Source of the DNA: Buttiauxella sp049686335
Lineage (GTDB): Bacteria > Pseudomonadota > Gammaproteobacteria > Enterobacterales > Enterobacteriaceae
Reading direction: 5' to 3'
Assembly: GCF_049686335.1 (NCBI RefSeq)
Contig: NZ_JBAVHX010000035.1
Coordinates: 62,001-126,000, forward strand
DNA: 64,000 bases
In this document: in pieces, positions 9,053 through 18,567 of the stretch
How the letters are laid out: each line of letters opens with the position of its first letter
How positions within the stretch are numbered: the first letter of the stretch is position 1
Translations under genes and position numbers: made by a program
Notes under the pieces: generated by a model
Database searches by the model: none
The model's input: the letters and a program-made list of their open reading frames with translations, nothing else
What the model was told of the DNA's origin: nothing

Positions 9053-9943
9053 TTACTTGCTGACTTCTACTTTCGCCAGTTTTTCGTAGTAGCACGCGAT
9101 TGCGCTGTGGTCATCGTTGCCGTGGCCGTCTGCACGCAGCGCTTGCATCATCTCCATGACCGCAGCCGTCAGCGGCAATTGCGCGCCAACACCGTGAGAA
9201 GTATCCAGCGCGTTCGCCAGATCTTTAATGTGCAGGTCGATACGGAAACCAGGCTTGAAGTTACGATCCAGCACCATCGGCGCTTTCGCTTCCAGAACCG
9301 TACTGCCCGCAAGACCGCCACGAATCGCCTGGAATACCAGTTCAGGGTTCACACCGGCTTTGGTTGCCAGCACCAACGCTTCGGACATTGCAGCAATGTT
9401 CAACGCCACAATCACCTGGTTTGCCAGTTTAGTGACGTTACCCGCCCCGATATCACCGGTATGCACCACGGAACCGGCCATGGCTTTCAGCAAATCATAG
9501 TACTTATCGAAGATCGCTTTATCGCCACCAACCATCACGGACAGCGTGCCTTCGATGGCTTTTGGTTCGCCGCCACTGACTGGCGCGTCCAGCATGTCGA
9601 TACCTTTGGCTTTCAGCGCTTCGCTGATTTCACGGCTCGCCAGCGGCGCGATGGAGCTCATGTCGATAACCACGGTGCCTGCTTTTGCCCCTTCGATGAT
9701 GCCGTTCTTACCCAGCGCCACTTCTTTAACGTGTGGGGAGTTAGGCAGCATGGTGATAATCACATCACACTGCTCAGCAATATCTTTTGGTGTTGCAGCA
9801 GTTTCTGCACCTGCGGCGATTACTTCAGCAATCACATCAGCGTTACGGTCGGCAACCACCAGTGAATAACCGGCTTTGATGAGGTTTTTACTCATTGGTT
9901 TGCCCATGATGCCAAGGCCGATAAACCCAACTTTCAGTGTCAT
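9053..9943 (-). CDS. garR: Tartronate semialdehyde reductase GarR
   Basis: A 296-residue beta-hydroxyacid dehydrogenase. The Rossmann motif GFIGLGIMGKPMSKNL is at about 6-21, the substrate motif DAPVSGGEPKA at about 120-130 and the catalytic lysine in GNVTKLANQ at about 170. It reduces tartronate semialdehyde to D-glycerate using NAD(P)H. It is nearly identical to E. coli GarR. It is the third gene of garPLRK, 31 nt downstream of garL. Confidence 0.95.
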   Translation of the reverse strand: MTLKVGFIGLGIMGKPMSKNLIKAGYSLVVADRNADVIAEVIAAGAETAATPKDIAEQCDVIITMLPNSPHVKEVALGKNGIIEGAKAGTVVIDMSSIAPLASREISEALKAKGIDMLDAPVSGGEPKAIEGTLSVMVGGDKAIFDKYYDLLKAMAGSVVHTGDIGAGNVTKLANQVIVALNIAAMSEALVLATKAGVNPELVFQAIRGGLAGSTVLEAKAPMVLDRNFKPGFRIDLHIKDLANALDTSHGVGAQLPLTAAVMEMMQALRADGHGNDDHSAIACYYEKLAKVEVSK

Positions 9944-9974
9944 AGCTTTACTCTCTCGTTATTACGGGTGGATG

Positions 9975-10745
9975 TTATTTTTTAAAGGAATCACAAAGTT
10001 TCTGCGTCGCGGAGCGGAACACGCCCAGATCACTGCCGACGGCGACAAAGGTCGCGCCCCATTCCAGGTAGCGACGCGCATCTGCTTCAGCGGGTGCCAG
10101 GATGCCAGACGGTTTACCGTGCGCTTTTGCCCGAGCAAAAATGTGTTGGATAGCACTTTGCACTTCTGGGTGAGACGGGTTTCCAAGGTGACCCAGTGCC
10201 GCAGACAAATCGCCTGGGCCGACAAAAATGCCATCCACACCCTCGGTTGCCGCAATCACATCAATGTTATCAATGCCTTGCTGGCTTTCGATTTGTGCAA
10301 GGATGGTGATGTTCTGATTCACCTGCTTGAAGTAATCCACCACGGTGCCGTAACCGTTGCTGCGGTGCGAAACGGATACGCCACGGATTCCTTCAGGCGG
10401 ATAGCGGGTTGAAGCCACCGCCAGCTGGGCGTCTTCAAGATTCTCAACAAAAGGAATCAGGAAGTTATAGAAACCGATATCCAGCAAACGCTTGATAATC
10501 ACAGGATCGTTAGTTGGTGCGCGAACCACCGGAGCACTGTGGCTTCCGGTCAGGGCCATCAACTGCGGAACAAAAGTGGTGATATCGTTTGGCGCATGTT
10601 CGCCATCCAGCACAATCCAGTCGAACCCAGCCAGACCCAACACTTCGGTGCTGACTGGATTTGCCAGCGCAGACCAGCAACCGATTTGTGTCTGGTGTGC
10701 TGCCAAAGCTGCTTTGAATTTATTTGGGAAAACGTTGGTAATCAT
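9975..10745 (-). CDS. garL: 5-keto-4-deoxy-D-glucarate aldolase GarL
   Basis: A 256-residue class II HpaI-type aldolase, the same length as E. coli GarL. Visible motifs are FDWIVLDGEHAPND, the metal-binding IESQQGIDNID and FVGPGDLSAALG. It cleaves 5-keto-4-deoxy-D-glucarate (or the 2-keto isomer) to pyruvate and tartronate semialdehyde, which then passes to GarR. It lies 37 nt downstream of garP on the same strand. Confidence 0.95.
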   Translation of the reverse strand: MITNVFPNKFKAALAAHQTQIGCWSALANPVSTEVLGLAGFDWIVLDGEHAPNDITTFVPQLMALTGSHSAPVVRAPTNDPVIIKRLLDIGFYNFLIPFVENLEDAQLAVASTRYPPEGIRGVSVSHRSNGYGTVVDYFKQVNQNITILAQIESQQGIDNIDVIAATEGVDGIFVGPGDLSAALGHLGNPSHPEVQSAIQHIFARAKAHGKPSGILAPAEADARRYLEWGATFVAVGSDLGVFRSATQKLCDSFKK

Positions 10746-10782
10746 CTGTTGCCCTTATTTATCCAGTTATCTGTTGAGTTAA

Positions 10783-12114
10783 TTACTTCTGCAATTCCAT
10801 ACGTTTAATGTCACCGACCACGAACAGATAACAGACCATAGCCATCAGCGCCGAGCAGCCTACGAAGATCAGCGCCGCATTGAAGGAGTGAAGTTCAGAA
10901 ACCAGGTAGCCAATCACCAGTGGAGTCACGATTGAGGCCACGTTACCAAACACGTTGAATACTGCACCGCACAGGCCAACCATCTCTTTTGGCGCGGTGT
11001 CGGCAATCACTGGCCAACCCAGGGCACCAAAACCTTTACCGAAGAATGCGAATGCCATCAGGGTGACGACCAGCGCTGTGCTGTCGGTGTAGTTACAAAG
11101 AATGATGGTTGAAGCGAGCAGCATTCCGAGAACAATCGGTATCTTACGAGCAACTGTCAGTGAGTAACCGCGCTTGATTAACGAATCAGAGAATACGCCA
11201 CCCAGCACGCCGCCGGCGAAACCACACAGTGCCGGGATTGATGCGACCATCCCCACTTTCAGAATCGACATACCTTTATCTTGCACCAGGTAAATCGGGA
11301 ACCACGTCAGGAAGAACCAGGTAATGGTGTTAATGAAGTACTGGCCAAAGAACACCCCCAGCATCATACGGTTAGTGAGCAACTGTTTGATGTAATGCAG
11401 TTTTGGTCCCTCGACGACCGCACCTGGTTTTTTGTGGTCCATATCAACCACCGCGCCACCTTTAGAGATGTAATCCAGCTCCTCTTTCGACATACGCGGG
11501 TGGTCAGTTGGGTTATGGATAAACTTCACCCACAGGAAGGTCAGTACAAAACCGATGCCGCCCATCACGGTAAACACATGTTCCCAGCCCCATGCGAAGG
11601 TCAGCCAACCAAGCAATGGTGAGAAGAGTGCCAGCGAGAAATATTGTGCGGAGTTAAAAATGGCAGACGCAGTACCGCGTTCTTTAGTTGGGAACCAGGC
11701 CGCAACAATACGGGCGTTTGCCGGGAAAGATGGCGCTTCAGAGAAGCCCAGCATAAAGCGCATGATGAACATGGAAATCCCCGCGTAAGCCAGCGGTACC
11801 ATGTCGACAAAGCCCTGCATAAAGGTAAACAGCGACCAGAAGAACAAGCTGTAGGTATACACTTTTTTCGAGCCGTAGCGGTCCAATAACCAGCCGCCGG
11901 GGATTTGCATCAGCAGATAAGCCCAGCCAAATGCCGAGAAAATATAGCCCATTGAGATTGCACTGAGCTGCAATTCTTTAGCAACTTCCGTACCCGCAAT
12001 AGAGAGAGTGGCGCGATCCGCATAGTTAATCGTCGTCACAATAAAGATAATTAATAATATTAAGTATCGAGTATGCTTACCCTTTTTTGACTCAACTGCT
12101 GTATCTAAAATCAT
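10783..12114 (-). CDS. garP: Galactarate/glucarate:H+ symporter GarP
   Basis: A 443-residue major facilitator protein of the anion:cation symporter group with about twelve membrane segments. The family segments INYADRATLSIAGTEVAKEL, GGWLLDRYGSKKVY and RFMLGFSEAPSFPAN are present. By orthology with GarP/GudP it imports galactarate or glucarate. It is the first gene of garPLRK and shares a 398-bp promoter region with the divergent garD. In E. coli these genes are activated by CdaR, which is not encoded here. Confidence 0.92.
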   Translation of the reverse strand: MILDTAVESKKGKHTRYLILLIIFIVTTINYADRATLSIAGTEVAKELQLSAISMGYIFSAFGWAYLLMQIPGGWLLDRYGSKKVYTYSLFFWSLFTFMQGFVDMVPLAYAGISMFIMRFMLGFSEAPSFPANARIVAAWFPTKERGTASAIFNSAQYFSLALFSPLLGWLTFAWGWEHVFTVMGGIGFVLTFLWVKFIHNPTDHPRMSKEELDYISKGGAVVDMDHKKPGAVVEGPKLHYIKQLLTNRMMLGVFFGQYFINTITWFFLTWFPIYLVQDKGMSILKVGMVASIPALCGFAGGVLGGVFSDSLIKRGYSLTVARKIPIVLGMLLASTIILCNYTDSTALVVTLMAFAFFGKGFGALGWPVIADTAPKEMVGLCGAVFNVFGNVASIVTPLVIGYLVSELHSFNAALIFVGCSALMAMVCYLFVVGDIKRMELQK

Positions 12115-12512
12115 TTCTACATCCTCTGTTGAGGGTACTTAAGTTCAAGGATTTTTTTATTTATATAAAGCGTTATTTCACGAATATATTTACGGACTCA
12201 TATCGCTATTTAAATTCATCGGGTGTTTGTCATTCGCAACACAGTATAGCCAGCACACATCGAATGGACATTAGGCATATGCACAATTAATAACGCTTAC
12301 AACAGCAAATAATTAAACTTACGCACATGTTTGTGGGGTGTATTGCACAATTTCACTCATTACCCTGGTCCATGAGCCACCCCTCATAATATAAAGTGAT
12401 CAGCGTCACATTTTTATTCCTCGCAGCCTGACATTCTTTATTTAGCTTGTGAGTAAATCACGATTACATAATTAATTTACCAAGTGCGGTTAATGCCTGG
12501 AGAATAGTGACA
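12115..12512. promoter_or_regulatory. Divergent garP-garD control region with CRP-like site
   Basis: This 398-bp intergenic region contains AGTGA-TCAGCG-TCACA at 12395-12410, one mismatch from the CRP consensus, located about 100 bp upstream of garD. The rest is AT-rich. CdaR activates both operons in E. coli; I cannot assign its site with confidence. A sequence TGTGAGTAAATCACG at about 12448-12462 looks similar to a CRP site but has 5-nt rather than 6-nt spacing. Confidence 0.6.
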
Positions 12513-14084
12513 ATGTCGAATATAGAAATTAAACAACAATCCCCCGGCTCGTTTTATATAAAAGTCCATGAGACAGATAATGTCGCTATTATTGTTAATG
12601 ACAATGGTCTGAAAGCCGGTACGCGTTTCCCGGATGGACTGGAACTTATCGAACATATCCCGCAGGGACACAAAGCGGCATTGGTAGATATTCCCGTTCA
12701 CGGTGAAATTATCCGTTATGGTGAAGTCATTGGTTATGCGGTGCGCGATATTCCGCGCGGCAGCTGGATTGACGAGTCGCTGGTTGAATTGCCAAAAGCG
12801 CCACCGCTCCATACCCTGCCATTAGCCACCAAAGTCCCTGAACCTTTGCCACCGCTGGAAGGCTACACCTTTGAAGGTTACCGCAATGCAGACGGCAGCG
12901 TCGGCACCAAAAACCTGCTTGGTATCACCACCAGCGTACATTGCGTCGCGGGTGTGGTGGATTATGTCATCAAAATTATTGAACGTGATTTGCTCCCGCG
13001 CTATCCGAACGTTGACGGTGTGGTCGGTCTGAATCACCTCTATGGCTGCGGCGTGGCGATTAACGCCCCTGCCGCAGTTATCCCGATTCGCACGATTCAT
13101 AACATCGCCCTGAACCCTAACTTTGGCGGTGAAGTGATGGTGATTGGCCTCGGCTGCGAAAAGCTACAACCCGAGCGCCTGCTGGAAGGCACTGATGACG
13201 TCCAGGCGATTAACGTCGCGGATGCCAGCATCGTGCGCCTGCAAGATGAACATCACGTCGGATTTCAATCGATGGTCGAAGACATCCTGACGGTCGCCGA
13301 ACGCCATCTGGTGAAATTGAACCAGCGCCAGCGTGAAACCTGCCCGGCGTCAGAGTTAGTTGTCGGCATGCAGTGTGGTGGCAGCGATGCGTTCTCCGGC
13401 GTGACCGCAAACCCAGCGGTAGGTTTTGCCTCTGACCTGCTGGTGCGTTGTGGCGCTACCGTGATGTTTTCTGAAGTCACCGAAGTCCGTGACGCCATCC
13501 ACTTATTAACGCCACGAGCCGTCAATGAAGAAGTGGGTAAACGCCTGCTCGAAGAGATGGAATGGTACGACAACTATCTGGATATGGGAAAAACCGACCG
13601 CAGCGCTAACCCATCCCCGGGTAACAAGAAAGGCGGACTGGCAAACGTAGTAGAAAAAGCGCTCGGTTCCATAGCCAAATCCGGTCAAAGCGCGATTGTC
13701 GAAGTGCTTTCGCCAGGGCAGCGCCCAACCAAACGCGGCCTGATTTACGCAGCAACACCGGCCAGTGATTTTGTCTGCGGTACGCAACAAGTGGCATCTG
13801 GTATCACGGTGCAAGTGTTCACCACCGGGCGCGGTACACCCTACGGTCTGCTGGCAGTCCCGGTGATTAAAATGGCGACCCGCACTGCGCTGGCAAACCG
13901 CTGGTACGATTTAATGGACATCAATGCCGGGACTATCGCCACCGGTGAAGCGACCATTGAGGATGTGGGCTGGGAGTTGTTCAAATTTATTCTGGATGTT
14001 GCGAGTGGGCGCAAGAAGACCTTCTCGGATCAGTGGGGGCTGCATAATGCGCTGGCAGTGTTTAACCCAGCTCCAGTGACCTGA
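12513..14084 (+). CDS. garD: Galactarate dehydratase GarD
   Basis: A 523-residue UxaA/GarD-family dehydratase that converts galactarate to 5-keto-4-deoxy-D-glucarate, the substrate of GarL. The start ATG 12513 (MSNIEIKQ) is chosen over an in-frame GTG at 12507 because GGAGA at 12499-12503 is correctly spaced and the length then equals E. coli GarD (523). Long identical blocks include YRNADGSVGTKNLLGITTSV, VGLNHLYGCGVAINAPAA and QCGGSDAFSGVTANPAVG, with conserved metal-ligand Cys and His residues. It is transcribed away from garP. Its stop codon lies at the start of a REP cluster. Confidence 0.96.
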   Translation: MSNIEIKQQSPGSFYIKVHETDNVAIIVNDNGLKAGTRFPDGLELIEHIPQGHKAALVDIPVHGEIIRYGEVIGYAVRDIPRGSWIDESLVELPKAPPLHTLPLATKVPEPLPPLEGYTFEGYRNADGSVGTKNLLGITTSVHCVAGVVDYVIKIIERDLLPRYPNVDGVVGLNHLYGCGVAINAPAAVIPIRTIHNIALNPNFGGEVMVIGLGCEKLQPERLLEGTDDVQAINVADASIVRLQDEHHVGFQSMVEDILTVAERHLVKLNQRQRETCPASELVVGMQCGGSDAFSGVTANPAVGFASDLLVRCGATVMFSEVTEVRDAIHLLTPRAVNEEVGKRLLEEMEWYDNYLDMGKTDRSANPSPGNKKGGLANVVEKALGSIAKSGQSAIVEVLSPGQRPTKRGLIYAATPASDFVCGTQQVASGITVQVFTTGRGTPYGLLAVPVIKMATRTALANRWYDLMDINAGTIATGEATIEDVGWELFKFILDVASGRKKTFSDQWGLHNALAVFNPAPVT

Positions 14085-14085
14085 T

Positions 14086-14275
14086 ACTTGTGAAAACGGC
14101 GGATGACGCTAATGCTTATCCGCCCTACAACGGCTATCGCTTATCCGCCCTACAACTGATACTTGTGAAAACGGCGGATGACGCTATCGCTTATCCGCCC
14201 TACAACTACAATGGCTATCGATTATCCGCCCAACCGATTTTGTAGGTCGGATAAGCGCAGCGCCATCCGACACCA
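14086..14275. repeat. REP/BIME cluster after garD
   Basis: At least five REP-like units (GGCGGATGACGCT .. GCTTATCCGCCCTACAA and the reverse form GTAGGTCGGATAAGCGCAGC) are packed into 190 bp. A longer direct repeat, beginning CTGATACTTGTGAAAACGGC, occurs at about 14081 and again at about 14155, so the cluster has been partly duplicated with a 74-bp step. The first copy overlaps the garD stop codon. Confidence 0.82.
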
Positions 14276-14278
14276 GCC

Positions 14279-15208
14279 TCATCCTGGCACTTTTTCGCGA
14301 CACACACTCAACACTAACTGCCGCAGCCAGCGATGCGCCGGGTCGGCTTCCGAACGCGGATGCCACATCAACGAAATGGTGATGTCGTTGGTTTTCACCG
14401 GTAACTCAAAAACGAACAACCTCGCCTCCCCTGAATTGCCATTTAACCCCGGCTGGTTTAACAAGAAAGTCGCAGGCACCAGCGCCACCAAATCGGATGC
14501 CTGAGCCACCGCCAGCGCCGCCGGGAACCCCGGCACCATCGACACAATCTTGCGCTGCAAATTCATTTCAGCCAGCAGCGCATCTACCGGGCCGGTTCCT
14601 TGTTCATGACGCGAAACCACGACATGCCCTAAAGCGGCATACTTCGCGGCGGTAATATCCCCGTCCATCTCCAGCGGATGCCCTTTGCGCACTACGCCGA
14701 CAAATTTGTCACGATAGAGCGCGGTTAAGCGAATTTCCGGCCCCATCTCGCCCAGAACCCCCACCTCCAGGTCGATTAAACCTTCACGCAAATACTTAGC
14801 CGATTTCTCAGGTTTGGGCATAAATCGCAACTGCACAAATGGAGCGACAGCCGCCACCGCGGCAATAAGCACCGCGCCAAAGATTTCGATAAATCCCGCG
14901 TTGGTTCGTAACGTAAAACTGCGTTCAAGCGTGGCAAGATTGAGCGCCGCCGTTGAAGGGCGAAGTATCGAGCGCGCTTCAAACACCGCATTTTGCGTAC
15001 GCTCACGGATTTCCTCGGCGTATGGCGTCAGCACCATATTGCGCCCTGCCCGCACCAGTAGCGGGTCGCCAACCGTTGCACGCAGGCGGCTTAGCGTGCG
15101 GCTCATCGCCGACGCGCTTAATCCCAGACGACGCGCGCTGCTCGCCACACTTCCTTCAGCAAGAAGCACATCCAGGGCTATAAGTAAGTTCAGATCAGGT
15201 TCATTCAT
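14279..15208 (-). CDS. LysR-family regulator, divergent from MFS pump
   Basis: A 309-residue LysR-type regulator when the ATG at 15208 (MNEPDLNLLIALDVLLAEGS) is used; the frame is open to a TTG at 15226 that would add six residues. The DNA-binding helix-turn-helix is at about 18-40 (SVASSARRLGLSASAMSRTL), and the effector domain follows from about 85. It is divergently transcribed from the MFS transporter at 15339 with 130 bp between them, the classic arrangement in which the regulator controls the pump. I do not recognise a specific orthologue name. The gene ends within a few bases of the REP cluster. Confidence 0.85.
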   Translation of the reverse strand: MNEPDLNLLIALDVLLAEGSVASSARRLGLSASAMSRTLSRLRATVGDPLLVRAGRNMVLTPYAEEIRERTQNAVFEARSILRPSTAALNLATLERSFTLRTNAGFIEIFGAVLIAAVAAVAPFVQLRFMPKPEKSAKYLREGLIDLEVGVLGEMGPEIRLTALYRDKFVGVVRKGHPLEMDGDITAAKYAALGHVVVSRHEQGTGPVDALLAEMNLQRKIVSMVPGFPAALAVAQASDLVALVPATFLLNQPGLNGNSGEARLFVFELPVKTNDITISLMWHPRSEADPAHRWLRQLVLSVCREKVPG

Positions 15209-15338
15209 CGCGCAGAGTATAGCCAAAATAAAATGAGAGAAGGCGTTTGGTGCAGGTTATAAATGCAAATGCTGCGCCTTCCGCCCTATCTTCTGCACCG
15301 CTATATTTCTGGCACATACAGCGAAAGAGATTTAAACG

Positions 15339-16733
15339 ATGGCGTTATTTACCGATCAACCCGGCGATGAAGGACTACCAGGACGCGAGCGCGGCTTAGC
15401 GATGGTCGCGGTGATGACCATGGCGGCGATGGTCGTTTTCGATGGCTCGATGATCAACATCGCACTGCCGCAAATTGCGCGCTCATTAAACGCCTCAGTC
15501 GCGACCACCGTCTGGGTGGCGAACGGTTACCTGTTATCTGCCGCGATGACACTCGCCATCTTTGCCGCACTGGCGAGCCGCCTTGGGTTCCGCGCGATCT
15601 TCACCTTTGGCCTCAGCGTTTTCACCCTCGCTTCTGTGGGTTGTGCGCTATCGTCGTCACTGGAAATGCTCATTGCTATGCGGGTTTTACAGGGAATTGG
15701 CGGGGCGGCGACATTAAGCATCGGCCCGGCAATTTTACGCTCGGTTTTCCCGAACCGCCTGCTCGGGCGAGTCCTCGGCCTGAATGCATTGCTGATTGGC
15801 ACCAGCACAGCCATTGCGCCGATTCTGGGCGGAACTATTCTCTCTGCGATGAGCTGGCAGTGGCTGTTTGCGATTAATATTCCGTTGGGAATCATGGCGT
15901 TGATTTTCACGATGCGCGTGGTGCCGAATAATCCGGCTTTAAAACGTGAGCCGTTCGATTATGCGGGTGCGCTTTTATCGGCAGTAACATTAGGCGCACT
16001 GGTGATGGCGGCCGACGCCTTCACACGTCCCGGTCACGGTGACCTGAAAATCGCGCTAATTTTCGCCTGCACAGCCATTGCCACGGGCCTGGCTTTCATC
16101 TGGGTTCAGCGACGCGCGACAAAACCTTTGCTGCCACTCACCCTCTTTGCTTCGTCACGCTTTTCACTGGCAGCGTTGACCTCGCTGGCCTCATTTGTCA
16201 GCCAGGGCATTACTTTCATCGCGCTACCGTTCCTGTTCCAGAGCGTTTACGGGTACAGCGCGTTGGTTTCCGCCCTGCTGTTCACGCCATGGCCCATCGG
16301 GATCATTCTGGCGGCTCCCCATGCAGGGCGCCTCGCCGACCGTTATTCGGCAGCGATCATCTCGACAGGGGGATTGTGTATCTTCGCCGTTGGCCTTGGG
16401 TTGTTGGCCATGCTTCCGGAACACGCACCAGCGTGGGACATTTGCCTGCGGAGTTTGATTTGTGGGATAGGTTTTGGCTGCTTTCAAAGTCCGAATAACA
16501 GAGAGATGCTGTCGAATGCCTCACGGGAAAACAGCGGATATGCCTCAGGTGTGCTGGCCATCATGCGCACCTTCGGGCAGTGCCTGGGCGCGGCATTTGT
16601 CGGTGTTTTCATGTCGCTTTATGCGCAGAACAGCGCCATACATCTCAGCTTGTGGATGGCGGTTAGCGCCACGGTTTTAGCCATTGTGCTGAGTGTCAGT
16701 CGTTTACGGGGGTATAAATTAGCGGCAGAGTAA
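15339..16733 (+). CDS. DHA2-family MFS multidrug efflux transporter
   Basis: A 464-residue major facilitator of the 14-segment DHA2 (EmrB/QacA/YebQ-like) group. MVVFDGSMINIALPQIARSL is in the first segment, RVLQGIGGAATLSIGPAILR matches the motif C region, and LICGIGFGCFQSPNNREM is a late-segment motif shared with YebQ/SmvA-type pumps. It is predicted to be an inner-membrane proton-driven exporter of drugs or biocides, probably under the divergent LysR regulator. The substrate is unknown. It ends at a REP unit that separates it from the convergent kinase gene. Confidence 0.85.
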   Translation: MALFTDQPGDEGLPGRERGLAMVAVMTMAAMVVFDGSMINIALPQIARSLNASVATTVWVANGYLLSAAMTLAIFAALASRLGFRAIFTFGLSVFTLASVGCALSSSLEMLIAMRVLQGIGGAATLSIGPAILRSVFPNRLLGRVLGLNALLIGTSTAIAPILGGTILSAMSWQWLFAINIPLGIMALIFTMRVVPNNPALKREPFDYAGALLSAVTLGALVMAADAFTRPGHGDLKIALIFACTAIATGLAFIWVQRRATKPLLPLTLFASSRFSLAALTSLASFVSQGITFIALPFLFQSVYGYSALVSALLFTPWPIGIILAAPHAGRLADRYSAAIISTGGLCIFAVGLGLLAMLPEHAPAWDICLRSLICGIGFGCFQSPNNREMLSNASRENSGYASGVLAIMRTFGQCLGAAFVGVFMSLYAQNSAIHLSLWMAVSATVLAIVLSVSRLRGYKLAAE

Positions 16734-16740
16734 GATGAGT

Positions 16741-16775
16741 TTTGTAGGGTGGATAAGCGCAAGCGTCATCCACCG
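16741..16775. repeat. REP unit between MFS gene and sugar kinase
   Basis: TTTGTAGGGTGGATAAGCGC followed by AAGCGTCATCCACC forms a single REP-like imperfect palindrome between two convergent genes. It is identical over its core to the first unit at 8977. Confidence 0.8.
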
Positions 16776-16778
16776 CTT

Positions 16779-17723
16779 TTACTGGCGTGCCATAAACGCT
16801 TCAATTTCGGCAAGCGTTGAAGTGCCTTCCATCGGGCCACGCTGGGATATCGCGAGCGAGCCGCTGGCATTTGCGCGGGCTAATGCATCCGGCACGCTAT
16901 ATCCCGCAAGGAACAGGCTGACGAACGTGGCACCAAAGCAATCCCCGGCTCCGGTTGGGTCAATCACATCCACCGGGTAACCGGGCACATGATATTGCTG
17001 CTCCTTGCTGTAATAACTGGCACCGCGTGGGCCGCGTTTAATCACCACATGGCTGATTCCGCGGGCAAACAAACTGGCGACAATTTTGTTTTCATCGCCA
17101 GTTTTGCTCAGGCCGAAAAAGTCCAGCTCGCCATCGCTCGGCAGGAAGAAATCGGTGTAATCGAGAATGTATTCAAACGCCTGAGACATCTCAGGGATGC
17201 TGAGCATCTCTTTGCGGATATTCGGATCAAACGAAACCGTACCGCCATTCTCTTTGATAATCCCGATAGCCTTTCGCACTGCATCAATCAAACGAAATGA
17301 AAACAGCGAAGAGCCCATAACATGGAAATGATTACACTGCCTGAGAAGGCGTTCATCAAGATGGTCAGCACTGAGCAGGCCGCAGGCGCTGTTAGGTAAA
17401 TTAAAGATAAAATCGCGGTGCGTCTGGTTGCGGTAACTGACAAATGCGCTTCCGGTTGTCGCTTTTTGCAACACAGAAATACCCTGGACATTTACGCCAT
17501 CTCGCGTCAGACGGGCAATATTCATCTCGCCAAATGCGTCACTTCCGACGCAACTAAACAGCAGCGAATTGAAGCCCAACTTCGCCACCTGGTCGGCAAA
17601 AATGGCAGGCGCTCCGCTCGGATACGGCCCCCAAAATTCCCCTGGAGCGCTGAAACCCTGATTTTCTTTTTTCGCCAGAAATTCGACAAGTAATTCACCA
17701 AGTGTCGCGATGGTCACGTTCAT
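16779..17723 (-). CDS. PfkB/ribokinase-family sugar kinase
   Basis: A 314-residue kinase of the ribokinase fold. The N-terminal substrate region is GELLVEFLAKK, and the signature DPTGAGDCFGATFVSLFL near residue 250 holds the GAGD anion hole and catalytic Asp. SFDPNIRKEM and VIKRGPRGASYY are typical of KdgK/fructokinase-like members. It lies 11 nt downstream of the DeoR regulator on the same strand, so the two form an operon divergent from gatY. It may phosphorylate a ketose or a sugar phosphate feeding the tagatose pathway, for example tagatose-6-P. The substrate is inferred from context only. Confidence 0.8.
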   Translation of the reverse strand: MNVTIATLGELLVEFLAKKENQGFSAPGEFWGPYPSGAPAIFADQVAKLGFNSLLFSCVGSDAFGEMNIARLTRDGVNVQGISVLQKATTGSAFVSYRNQTHRDFIFNLPNSACGLLSADHLDERLLRQCNHFHVMGSSLFSFRLIDAVRKAIGIIKENGGTVSFDPNIRKEMLSIPEMSQAFEYILDYTDFFLPSDGELDFFGLSKTGDENKIVASLFARGISHVVIKRGPRGASYYSKEQQYHVPGYPVDVIDPTGAGDCFGATFVSLFLAGYSVPDALARANASGSLAISQRGPMEGTSTLAEIEAFMARQ

Positions 17724-17733
17724 ACGTTTTCCT

Positions 17734-18567
17734 TCACCGTGCTGGATGCAGGTCAGGATTAATCCAGGTCAGGCATTCGTTGTTGGTGTAACTGTTTGAT
17801 AACCCAGAGGCAAGAAATCGCGAATGATATTCTGCCGCCACCATCTGCGGCGTTATCACCGCACTGACATTTTCAATCGCCCCAACCGCATGGCGCGCTT
17901 CACCGTGCACCGGGCGTTTAGCGATAACCACGACACACTGCGAGCTGGCATTAATCGACTCACGGAGCAAAGCCGCAGTAGCTTCACTGGCAACATTTAG
18001 CGTGCCATCGTCACTAATGCTCTCGACAACAACCATGCTGCGCGAAGGTTGATACTGCCTGAGAGACTGAATAGCCAGTTCGCCACCCAGCGTTTGACCA
18101 CCAGCTTCCAGAACTCCGCCGAGTAAAACCATTTCACCATCAATGTAATCACGCGCGGGTGCAACATGGGCCAAATCATTAACCACCAGACACAGCTCCC
18201 TGTACTCAGCCATGAAGGGAATTGATTTACGCAACACGTCACCGGGGCCCAAATAAACAGTTTCGCCGTCACGAACCTGGCGGGCAACCTGACGGGCAAG
18301 TTCGAGCACGATTGCATTATCTAATGGCTGCGCATGCGAGGTTTCACGCCCCACGGTGACATTCATTGGCTGAGCAGTATAAATGGCTCCACCAAAGGAG
18401 CGTTTTAGATAGCCCTGCTGCTCCAGATAATTGAGATCGTTACGGATCGTGACACCCGATACTGCAAGCATCTCCGCAAGATCGTCCACTTTTATCTCGC
18501 CGGTTTTACGGACGATCTCTGCGATATCCAGGCGCCTTTTCAACAGACTGGTAGAGGGTTTTGCCAC
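17734..18567 (-). CDS. DeoR-family regulator divergent from gatY
   Basis: A 277-residue DeoR-type repressor. The N-terminal helix-turn-helix is at about 10-60 (IKVDDLAEMLAVSGVTIRND, then YLKRSFGGAIY), and the C-terminal sugar-phosphate sensor domain includes YLGPGDVLRKSIPF and LLGGVLEAGGQTLGG. It is distinct from GatR at 27938, which closes the same cluster, so two DeoR proteins flank the catabolic genes. It heads an operon with the PfkB kinase. Repeats containing CTTTCATTTT in the 332-bp divergent region are likely operator half-sites, by analogy with other DeoR repressors. Confidence 0.85.
   Translation of the reverse strand: MAKPSTSLLKRRLDIAEIVRKTGEIKVDDLAEMLAVSGVTIRNDLNYLEQQGYLKRSFGGAIYTAQPMNVTVGRETSHAQPLDNAIVLELARQVARQVRDGETVYLGPGDVLRKSIPFMAEYRELCLVVNDLAHVAPARDYIDGEMVLLGGVLEAGGQTLGGELAIQSLRQYQPSRSMVVVESISDDGTLNVASEATAALLRESINASSQCVVVIAKRPVHGEARHAVGAIENVSAVITPQMVAAEYHSRFLASGLSNSYTNNECLTWINPDLHPAR

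Noticed and set aside
9107..9865. 252-codon plus-strand frame inside garR
   Set aside because: A shadow of garR in the opposite strand; the composition (His/Gln-rich) is typical of antisense frames.
12448..12462. Second CRP site TGTGAGTAAATCACG before garD
   Set aside because: The half-sites are 5 nt apart, not 6, so it does not meet the CRP consensus; only the 12395 site is called.
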